DNA from: Ianthella basta
Taxonomy: Eukaryota > Porifera > Demospongiae > Verongiida > Ianthellidae
Length of the DNA: 64,000 nucleotides
NCBI GenBank assembly: GCA_964019415.1
Contig: OZ025883.1
Span: forward strand, 2,456,086-2,520,085
Reading direction: 5' to 3'
Position 1 is the stretch's first letter. Each line of letters begins with the position of its first letter. Made by a program: the position numbers and the translations under genes. The notes under the pieces were generated by a model that ran no database searches, was not told the origin of the DNA, and saw nothing but the letters and a program-made list of their open reading frames with translations. Below, one piece after another: positions 55,143-64,000 of this stretch.

Positions 55143-55712
55143 ACTTAGACCCCAGCAGTACAGAACTCACAGTACATTGTAACTATACATATACAGTACT
55201 AGTATATTGTGTTGGTGTGTTCACTTGTATCTTAATTGTATGTTTTGTAAAAAAAATGTTGCCAACTGTCCTCTGTAATGATATTCATGATCCGCCATGC
55301 AAGCAAAATGCAAGCTAATATAATTTGTCACTAAATTCTGCACAGTATCTAAGTATCTAAGTATTCCACGTGATTGAGGACTGGATCGGAGGAGCGGTTT
55401 TGCGAACGCTGGACTTCACTCTGCATCCCAAAGTATGTTCTGTAGCGGGGTTCGAGGTGAAGACTGTGATGGCACATGCGGGGAATTATGAGGAATGAGC
55501 TAGTGTTTGGTTCTGCAGCGGATGTCTCTCTTCTCCAGTGAGTCGGCCCCAGTCTTTCATAGTCTTCCCGGACCACTTAATAGTCTCTAATGGACGCACT
55601 CTGGAGGGCCGTAGACCTCGAGCGGGCGGGAAAGTTAGTTGTGGGTGCAATGCACCAGTTTTCTCACCAAGTATTGGTGCACCCTTCAAGTCTTGATGTG
55701 TAATACATATAG

Positions 55713-56861
55713 GTGTGTAAAAATGTTTCCTCCAAAAGCAAGGACAGATGTAGGAATGGTGCAGTGTGTCACTGGAGGGCATGGCAAATCACCTGGTGCA
55801 AAAACTGTAGGAACAAGGAGGGCCGGTCCATGCAAAGAGGAGGGCCAGCCTGTCCACGCAAAACCCAGATCATTAACATTCGCTGACTTTGAATACATTT
55901 GCACCATCCCTACATCTGGCAACATTTTGCTGCGCCTTCTGCTAGTTACTGCATAACCATTCCGACTATTCAGTTTTCCCTTTACACCCACAAGTACAGC
56001 TTGACAATTTGCCCATCTCTCTGCTTTGCTCTGCACTATCTTTTTCCACCAGGTGGTCCCTGCAAATTGCTTGCTACTCAATCTACTTAGCTATGCTTCA
56101 GAATCTAGGACCTCCTACTCTTCCAATTCTTTGTGTGTTTCCATATGTAAGTATCAGTTGCAGGCTCCATATTCTATGGGTTAATTCATCTCTTATGTAG
56201 CCATCTTGCTCTGTCATGAGACCCCAGCAAACCACTAAGCTCAACTGCAGTGGCAATACTCACCATAGCTGTGCACTACATTGCTGTCAGTACACTTCAC
56301 TGCCAATGTTTGTGAAGTTCAACTTTCATAATACGTATATCCAGGTAGCTAGTGTCTTACAGTATATCAGAAGACACCTGTACATATGCATGCGCCACTG
56401 TGTACCAGATTCTGCAATGTTGCTATATGGCTGTACAGCCTTTTCTTATCAGCGCTTTAGTCATGTACATGGGTGTATGCATGCAGCTTGGTGATGTGTA
56501 CATGAGAAGATGCAAAGCTGGAATATAGACATACAATTTAAGTCGTGTGTATTAGCCCTTTCGCTTGTTATTGCACACTCACAATTGCATAACAATATGC
56601 AGGTGGAGAAAAAGAGGATGGTAGCAAGACCGCAAGCACAGCAAAATGTTGCCAGATGTAGGGATGGTGCAAATGTATTCAAAGTCAGCAAATGTTAATG
56701 ATCTGGGTTTTGCGTGGACAGGCTGGCCCTCCTCTTTGCATGGACTGGCCCTCTTCCTTGTTCCTACGTTTTTTGTGCCAGGTGATTTGCCATGCCCTCC
56801 AGTGACACACTGCACCATCCCTACATCTGCCCTTGTTTTTGGAGGAAACATTTTTACACAC
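55713..56861. mobile_element. TIR transposon (about 220-bp TIRs) at the start of block D1
   Basis: Left TIR about 55713-55932, right TIR about 56639-56861, with 706 bp between. The same short frame (MFPPKTRADVGMVQCVTGG) appears in both arms because of the repeat and has no known domain. The right TIR is also the first 160 bp of the window, so the element was carried along in the duplication of D1. The interior holds no recognisable transposase. Confidence 0.75.
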
Positions 56862-58008
56862 CCTTGTTTCTTGACTTTTTATGGAATGTAAATTTCAGAT
56901 GGGCAACGGCTGGTCTGCTTGAAAGGCTTCCAAACAACAGTGGCAACAAAGAAATCAATGTGACCCAAATGCATGACAGGGTGTGTAGCACATTGTGGGA
57001 TGTGGCTGGGTGGGCAACCCAGGGTAAACTGTGGTGGGTGGGTGCAAGATGCATTACTTCTGTTTGGATAGGCTATCATGTTGCAGAGTTAGCTGTGAAA
57101 AGGGTAGGACATCAGAACAGGGGGCTAGGGGGCTGTAGCCCCCCAAAAACTGCTTGCTTCAGGAAATTGTGGCGGTAGGCAAGACTGGCTTGGTCATGGA
57201 GTAACGCCCACAATCCCAAGCATATTTCATTGCCACTCTGACTCACTGTTTGAAGGGATATTGGCTTTAGCTAAGTATATACCCACACCACAGGGGCCTC
57301 TACATGCATGAATTACTGCATGCCACTGAATTGTCCCATCTCATAACACCCCATGATTGTTACTATTCGTAGCTGTCCTCTGTAGTAGCTGGTAAGCACA
57401 GATTGCTGCCTCCTCAATTCTGTGAGTGAGTGCACTGTTAAGACTGCTGTGCTGTCCTGTGCAGCCAGTTCTATTGACCAGAGCTCAGTACATAGCCTTA
57501 CACTTAAACCTGCCACAACTCTTGCTATGTAGGATTAGCTGGTTGCATTTGGGCATGATATGAAGTGCCATCTTGGTGAGTGTGGACGGAGCACAGTTTG
57601 GTGTCCTTGAAGAGGTAGCACTGACTTCCTATGGTTTGTAACACTGCCAGCATGCCTGTGTGAACACCCTGTATAGGTCTCATTGGGCCAGGAGGTGACT
57701 GCACTGAGCAAGCTGTTTAGGATGTTCTTCTGTTCTAGTCAAGAAGTGGACACATAACACACATACACACACACTGCACAGTCACAAAGTGTACACACAC
57801 ACACACATGTATCTACAGTGTACATTGGCAGTGTTTATATTGATACCATGCCAGTCTATCTGTACTTGGCCTGTATTATCTTCACTAATTACATCAGACT
57901 AGCTACACAGAGCACCAAACACTGAAACTGTTGATGACAGGCAGACTCATGCACTGTGTGTTTGGGCATGTTAGATCAATGCTTATCAGCTAACCAGTTA
58001 ATATGTTG

Positions 58009-58211
58009 ATTCGGTAGAGGCTCATAGCTGCGATTGTAGATTTAGCAAATAATTAGATGAGCAATACTGCAGCTTGAAGAAAGGAGGGTTGCAGGACGTT
58101 TCGGCTCGAGAGCCTTTGTCAACTGCTTACAGTGTAAGCAGTTGACCGAAACATCCTGCGACCCTCCTTTCTTCAAGCTGCAGTATTGCTCATCTAATTA
58201 TTTGCTAAATC
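58009..58211 (-). mobile_element. Palindromic insertion, family A (copy 2, complete)
   Basis: Thirteen-bp direct repeats at 57996-58008 and 58212-58224, one mismatch. Arms of about 65 bp (from agatgagcaatactgcagc on) are full here. Hammerhead-like minus-strand core at 58091-58126: GCAG/CTGC stem I, TTGACAA, GGCTC/GAGCC stem II, GAAAC, GTC. Confidence 0.78.
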
Positions 58212-58485
58212 AGTTAATTTGTTGTTTGTGTCTTCTAAATTGAATCCTGTTTATTTGTGTGGACATCATTTAGGCCCCTTTTAAAGTAGTCATTCACACA
58301 CTCAAAGAGTAGAGTTTCATGTGAACACATCAATATTGTAAGATCCAAGTCCTTACCCTGGACACAGCTCACCCTGATGGTGTGTTGTGTACAGTGGGAG
58401 GACCTCCTCAAGCTAAGTATACTATTAGTGTTGTTTAATGCAGTGTGGAGTGGTTTGTGTCCCTCAAACTATCCCACCCAATGGT

Positions 58486-58587
58486 TAGTCTCAGTTCCAG
58501 ACCCTATTTCTCCGCGCGCATATTATTGCACAATCATGTCATTAACTAAAAATGGAGGGGAGAAGCGGTCTGGGCTACGCGAGACTA
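58486..58587. mobile_element. Small TA-flanked MITE, copy in second D1 block
   Basis: Same insertion as 1755-1856, so it predates the block duplication. Confidence 0.65.
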
Positions 58588-58880
58588 CCCAATGGTGTGG
58601 TGTGTAGTGCAAGTTACTGTCCCATATGGTCACTACACATGTGTGCATGTATTATTGGGTGAGCCTGAGCAAGCCCCACTCTAGTGTGTAGTCTATGCTT
58701 GGGGTCAGCTGGCTATCTACATAGCTATCAGTTAGGCATCAGTGGGTGGATACATGGCCAGGGATTGAGGCTCATCGGGGTCTGTTTCTTGGCCACACCT
58801 ATAAGATGGCTGATGGGACTGCCCACATCCAAAGTTCTTGTTGTGGATTCACGTTAGGACACCAGAATTGGGTGTCTTCG

Positions 58881-59092
58881 CAGGCAAGGAACCAGAGCAT
58901 CTTTACATTTGCACAGTGTGTGGCCGTATGCTACGGATACACTGTGGAACAATGAACAGAATGGCCCAGGGTGTGGCTGGTCCATACTTTCCATTCTTTG
59001 TCAGTGATTCAATCCTGCGGACGCTGGAGTGTGGTGAATTAGTGGTAGAGTATGCACAGGCTATGCTATTTGTGGGGCATTGTTGGCAGTGA
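58881..59092 (+). pseudogene. Unidentified conserved exon-like ORF in block D1, copy 2
   Basis: Same as 2150-2361, open, ending TGA, with the CTVCG motif retained. Confidence 0.3.
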
Positions 59093-59588
59093 ACAGCTTT
59101 CTATCTGGGATGTAAACCTCTAACTGTATGTTTGTTTCATTTGTGATTCACCTAGCAATAGGCTCTAATGTAGTGTTCAAATTGTGCCAGTTGTCACACA
59201 TCTTGTCCAAGTCTGTCCTGCATTGTCTTGCAGTGGCTGTGTGTATCATTGTGTGTGTATGTGCATGTGTTTGTCAGCACCACACTGTGTGCATAGCAAT
59301 GTGTGTGTGTTTTCTGTGTACATGAAGGTAGCAATATGTGCACATTCCAAACCACCAGGCCTGTCCACACTTCCAAACTCTTTCCGTTCTCCTCAACCCG
59401 TCTTCAAACTGCCACACCTCCATTGCCTGTTTGTCAAGCACACTCAGTGACATGTATGTGACTGGACTCAGGGTCCCCCCACCATGCCATACATTCACCT
59501 AGTAATACAATATGTGAATTGTGCATGTTTGGTTTACAATAAACACACTCTATTGTATGTGTTGTCTGTCTCCACTCCTCTCCTGCAG

Positions 59589-59738
59589 TGAGCTGTTCAA
59601 TGTCTCCTGCTTGATGGAGTTGGGACGGCTCAGAAGGAGGACTTGGTGGTCAATCTGAAGCTGGCTCTCTCTGTCCCCAACATCCCTGAGATCACACCGA
59701 CGCCTCTCAACCTTGCAGAGTTTATGGAACACTCCAAG
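59589..59738 (+). pseudogene. mTOR: mTOR FAT-domain exon fragment (ELFN), copy 3, frameshifted
   Basis: A 10-bp shortage inside the FVSCW region shifts the frame; the second half [17 protein letters not shown] and [11 protein letters not shown] is still readable. Confidence 0.82.
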
Positions 59739-59888
59739 GTGGCCTCTGTAAGCTGGGCTCTTACTGAGTGTGCTCTTATTGGGTGTGCTCTTATTGTGTT
59801 GGCTTTAGTGTGCTTTAACTATAGGCAGTGGGCCTATATTAGTACCGTTACTATAGAGCATGTCCACTGATTGTAGCCCCTCCCCCAG

Positions 59889-60022
59889 GGTCACCTGACA
59901 CTAAACCCCACCCTCCTGGTGGGAGTGTCCCTAGAGCTGGTGAGCATATGCCAAGGCCCTCCACTACAAGGAACTGGAGTTCACAAGGGACCCAACACCA
60001 AGATCATGGAGTCCCTCATCAG
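59889..60022 (+). pseudogene. mTOR: mTOR FAT-domain exon fragment (ALHYKELEF), copy 3
   Basis: Readable as AYAKALHYKELEF in pieces, with a base deletion after GAG TTC and the donor mutated (cag/ttgag). Confidence 0.75.
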
Positions 60023-61138
60023 TTGAGAGGGAGGTGTGTGTGTGGTGTGCACTGTGTGTTTATGTATGTGTACATGTTTGTGTGTGGGAAGGAGTGTGTT
60101 TAGGAACACAGTTTGGTGCTCTTGTTCCCATTTTCCAGTTTTGTCTGTCACACACACACACATCTATAGCTATACTCACATGTAGTGTGCTGGTTGGGAG
60201 GGAGGAACTCTTCTTGAAGCTCTAGTGTACACAGTTGTGATATGTGTTCAGGGAAAGCGTGGTTTTGGTGTGTATGGAAGGTGTGTGTGTACACAAGATA
60301 GGCTTTTGTGTGTAGTTCACTGTAGTCCATTGTAGGCATTGTCTGTGGGCAGTGCTCACCTCATGACTGGTGAGCAAGTGCACTGGAGTGTGTGTGACCT
60401 TGTCAGCTGAGGCAGTGCTGACCAGCACACAAGGGGATCAGATTACATGGTCGCCTTTCATGGGGGAATTCCCTTACTATTTGTGGGTGTATTGTAGTCT
60501 CGTGTGCCAGCTCCTATTTCCCTTATTCCCCACAGGAACGGCTGGCGCATGAAACGAGGTGTATTGTACACATTCCAGTCATGAGGTGTGACTGGAAATG
60601 AAGTGAGAATTGCACTTCACACATTAGCCATGTTTAGCTACACTAAACTACATGATGTTGAACATGTGACAGTCATGTGACTTTACACTATGATTGCATC
60701 ACATGACTGTCGTGTGACTTGGTTATTGCAGGGAGAAGCTGTTCAAGCTGTCTGAGAATTGGTGGATTTTGGATGGCAGCAGCCTCAGCACTCAACTCAT
60801 TGTGACAACAGACATGTTCTCTGCTGCGTTTCCTTGTCACTATAGCAACATGCCCCACCCACTGTAGAAGTGAGTTCATTACTTGCAATGTGCCCATTAC
60901 TTCCTATACGTCCAATTCCCACTCACCCCTAGCTTCCATCACATCCCCTCCCTTCTCATGTGACTTCACAATGTGTGTAGTGTTCACCTCATGTCCTGTG
61001 TGTGGTGTATAATTGTGTACCTTTTGCCCCTTCCTTCCCTATCTCCTCCCCTCCCCACCTGCCCCTTCCTCCTGGAGTAAAGATTAATTATTGCCATGGT
61101 GACATGTCCAATCACATGACCTGTTTCCTGTTCCTCAC

Positions 61139-61244
61139 GTAATGACTTTCCCCATGAGTAGGGCATTGATGTGTGTCGTCAAGTGCAGCTGCTGATTGAT
61201 CAAGCCACTTCACATGAGAACCTCTGCCAGTGCTACATCGGATG
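61139..61244 (+). pseudogene. mTOR: mTOR FATC exon fragment, copy 5, broken
   Basis: The acceptor is cac in place of cag and a TAG replaces AAG after PHE. The remainder [20 protein letters not shown] and CQCYIGW is intact. Confidence 0.85.
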
Positions 61245-61354
61245 GTGAGTGTGTGGTCCCTTTATGTGTTGATGTGTGTGAGATGGGGGGGAGGGAGATG
61301 TACACTGAGTGTACAGTGGGTAGCTGGTCATTGACTGGTGCCATGTAGTCAGTG

Positions 61355-61650
61355 TAGCCCCTCCCACCCCTCCCATCCCCTCTTCCTCTCCCACCCCTCG
61401 CCTTTGCCTCTCCCACCCCTCCCCCTCTACTCCCGCCCCTCCTACCTCTCTGCCCCATCCCACCCCTCCCCTGCCCCTCCGACCCCTCGCCTTTGCCTCT
61501 CCCACCCCTCCCCCTCTGCTCCCGCCCCTCCCACCTCTCTGCCCCATCATGCCCCTCCCCTGCCCCTCCCACCCTTCCCCCTTTGCCCCTCCCACCCCTC
61601 CCCTCTGCCCCTCCCACCCTCCCCATCTGCCCCTCCCTCTCCTGTCTCCA
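61355..61650. repeat. C/T-rich minisatellite after FATC copy 5
   Basis: Contains an internal near-duplication (61395-61470 and 61490-61565). Same class as 5510-5880. 61660-62700 shows the shared post-array intergenic sequence and no gene except the short fragment near 61908. Confidence 0.85.
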
Positions 61651-62706
61651 GCTGCTGTTAGTGTGTGTTACAGTACTCCTCTTAATGCATGCTGTACAAG
61701 TCACTCACTGACTTAGTGACTTAGTTTGAGTGAAATATCTCTTTCACCTGTCTCCCCTGTGCATGCACACACGCACACACTCACACAGGTGTCCCTTTTG
61801 GTGAAATCCTGAACAGTGTATAGTGCAAACTCTGTTGAAATTGAGTTTATAGTTTTAGGCCTTCTGACTGTACCTCAATGTTGCATGTGTTGTGTCTGTT
61901 TGCTGTGGAGACAGATGAGGAAGGAGACCATGTTGAAAGTAGTCTGGCTTGCTAGACCTAACTTCCCATCTCCTCTTCCACCAGCACTTGATAATGAGGA
62001 GTTGGGTCTAGTGTACCCCGAAAGGAGGGAGTGCCCATAATGCGGGAATGTCTGGTACTGAGCTCTAAACTAATGAAGAACTTCTACGTATGACATTACA
62101 CCAAAGTATGTTGGACTCCCTAAACTATACGGGTGACAATCACAGTGGACATAGACCAATCACTAAGTGTAGAGTCACCAAAGTATATATGTTTGGTCCA
62201 AGTGACTGTGCACATGTATGGCTTACATGATATGAGCTTTTAAATATAATACTTCATGCAGTGCAACATCAGGGAAAGCCCTGCACGCTCATAAATGTGG
62301 GTGTAGCTGTCACTGAGTTAATTGTCATATAATATTCTGTAACAACCCATGACTGTCACTTTTCATAGCTACCCTCTGCATGGCAGCTAGTCACAAATAG
62401 CTATTCTTTGCATGCATTAGTGAGTACATATATTAGTGTAGCTCTGTTAGCTTAAACCCTTACCCTCTGCTGTGTCAGTACTAGTCTAATTAAGAAATGG
62501 AAACAGAGACACCTCCAGTCTCTGTTGTGCTAGTTCACACACCTGGTCACTATAATGCTCAGGAGTTGAGTTATGAGGATCTCTATTTGACACAAGAGTA
62601 GCTATTAAACCCTACACACACTCACCACATCCCATCCTGCATGCCCACCCTCGGATGTTGGCTGACTAGTTATATAGTATGACCATGCACTTGTATCGGC
62701 TGCAGA

Positions 62707-62756
62707 AGGTGGAGGTGCTTGAGCACACACTGTAGAGCACTCAGGATGAAACTTCA
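62707..62756 (+). pseudogene. mTOR: mTOR kinase-domain exon fragment (KVEVLEHTL), copy 4
   Basis: KVEVLEHTL then a stop; more decayed than its counterparts. Followed by the promoter of gene copy 5. Confidence 0.7.
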
Positions 62757-62837
62757 GTACTTATAACCGTGATGCTGTGTGTAACCAAAGGACACCACAG
62801 TCACTGCTGTACATTCATTCATGTTCACTGCTGATGG

Positions 62838-63072
62838 TGACGTCATTCGCGCGCGTTTCCGGCATGCCAGATGGCCATAATTATGGGTGTGGTGCGTCTT
62901 TTCGTTATATTATAGCAGTCAGCGGTACACGCCCAAAAATCCAAGAGTCAGGTGGAGTTTCTTTGTGTTGTTCAGTCAGTGCTAGATAGAGTTTTAGTTG
63001 AGTTTGTTTGAGTCGTTCTCTACCGGCCGGGCAGCCCTGGGCCTGCCAGGCGGCTTTGTGGAGGGACGAGCG
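62838..63072 (+). promoter_or_regulatory. Promoter and untranslated exon 1 of gene copy 5
   Basis: CRE TGACGTCA at 62838-62845; a degenerate TATA (tatattatag) lies near 62906-62915. Exon 1 ends at gagcg/gtaagt. Confidence 0.68.
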
Positions 63073-63241
63073 GTAAGTCCTTTTGCAGGTTTGTGTGACT
63101 TGTTTGCTGTTTAGGAAGCGTTCAAGTGTGCAAATCTAGCTACACTTAACTAGCTAGCTAATGGCAGTCAAGTAATTAGCTAAGTCCCTTAATTTCTAGT
63201 GCTTCAACTGCTCATTCAGCCTTTCCTAATCTCTCATGCAG

Positions 63242-63746
63242 GTCGCCCTCTCTCCACAGCCTTTTTAATAGTGCCCGACCACAGACTGCCTAGACAGCCA
63301 ACTGACACTCCTCCGCCAGCGGAAACGCTGCGTCCTTCAGCACCCGGTTAACAGCAGCTTCGCTAGAAGTTTGCACAGTTCGTTCCACCGTCATCAGCAG
63401 CGCCGTCCAGCTGAACACATCAATACTCCTCCGTCCTTTTAGCAACTCGCCTCCTCCGCGACCAACACATCCAACTCACGCCTCTACGGCCCAGTCTCAC
63501 GCGAGTAGCCCTCCGCATCCAACTGACTTGACGTATTCGCTCCTCCAACACTTCCATTTCACCGTCCTTTCCAGTTCGCCGTCCTGCTCAACACCTCTAC
63601 ACACCTTCCTCCTTACTGCCTCGCTCCTCCACCGACTACCAACAGCTGCAACTCTCCGCTCCTTCCTCACGCGACGGCTGGCAGTAGCAGCCAACACCTC
63701 TGCACTCCTTCCTCCCTAGCACCTCAGCCCAACACCTCTCCAACTG
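63242..63746 (+). other. Untranslated exon 2 of gene copy 5
   Basis: Acceptor catgcag, donor caactg/gtgagt. Very close to 23494-24019. Confidence 0.6.
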
Positions 63747-63955
63747 GTGAGTGCTCTTATACTGTATTGCAGTAGTGCATCCGGCACACATGGTGCTGTA
63801 GATGGGTGAACCTGTGCCCTAGCTGGAGCTCTGAATGGTAGCCAGTTCTAGTAATGAACCATATTATTTAGTATAGTCAGGCATTTTGGAAGTCATTTTG
63901 TCTCTCTGTGTGTGAAGTTGTTCATCCAACAAGTGGTTCATTGTGTCTTCTGTAG

Positions 63956-64000
63956 GTCACACTTCACTTATACTTCTATGTTGGCGAGATTTGGAGATGG
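63956..64000 (+). CDS. Start of gene copy 5 (truncated by the window)
   Basis: The third exon begins at 63956 after tctgtag and reaches ATG at 63997-63999, aligned with the starts of copies 2 and 4. Intron 2 is much shorter than in the other copies (about 210 bp). Coding state is unknown. Confidence 0.75.

Larger units (their letters stand above)
56705..61015. repeat. Segmental duplication block D1, second copy
   Basis: Near-identical to 1-3730 at its left, and more complete on the right. It includes the empty target site at 61005-61015 of the hammerhead element. Confidence 0.85.

Noticed and set aside
1..62756. A functional mTOR gene across the window
   Set aside because: The exons are repeated, out of order, many with stops or lost splice sites, and most of the kinase domain is absent.
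1..64000. tRNA or rRNA genes
   Set aside because: I looked for the conserved TTCGA/GGTTC arms and rRNA words on both strands and saw no cloverleaf-like or rRNA-like sequence. A covariance scan could still find a decayed one.

Overview
This is animal nuclear DNA with spliceosomal introns, GT/AG (and one possible GC) splice sites, many CA/GT microsatellites, small inverted-repeat transposons and retroelement remnants. The closest guess is a demosponge. The reasons are the CTCGCGTAGCC-type MITEs, the abundant tagctagc and gcatgc words, and the ankyrin/ROCO/death-fold gene family. The species cannot be fixed from sequence alone.

The backbone is a tandem array of one gene repeated about every 12.5-13.4 kb, or 16.7 kb where two transposons have landed. 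Start codons are at 8761, 25468, 38002, 50629 and 63997, all on the + strand. Each complete copy has two untranslated exons and one large exon encoding ankyrin repeats and a Roc-COR GTPase module. A chain of short exons follows: a 117-nt linker, a CARD-like exon, another linker, in copy 3 only an SH3 exon plus a third linker, and finally a Death-domain exon. Every junction from the large exon on is phase 1, so linker+domain cassettes can be added or skipped without breaking frame. Copies 3 (1142 codons) and 4 (1040 codons) are intact. Copy 1 is intact only if its second linker exon, which holds two stops, is skipped (997 codons). Copy 2 has two TGA stops, a 3.5-kb fold-back element between its TATA box and first exon, and a MULE-like element in intron 2. 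Copy 5 runs off the window right after its ATG. All five promoters keep a perfect TGACGTCA site.

Between the genes lie scrambled, repeated, mostly broken exons of mTOR (FAT, kinase and FATC pieces), unidentified exon fragments, C/T-rich arrays and microsatellites. The mTOR pieces are out of order relative to mTOR itself, so they are duplicated debris and not a working gene. The block 1-3730 recurs at about 56705-61015 and partly at 46570-48400. Because the array is repetitive, several insertions can be compared with an empty paralogous site.

The most striking non-coding signal is at 3731-4438. It is an element flanked by an 11-bp target duplication with the empty site visible at 61005-61015, and it carries two head-to-head hammerhead ribozymes, one with a fully canonical core. 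Three other small palindromic insertions (1308-1480 and 58009-58211; 44352-44583; 16230-16335) carry related, mostly decayed hammerhead-like cores. A perfect-looking 1334-bp inverted repeat occupies 19652-22974.
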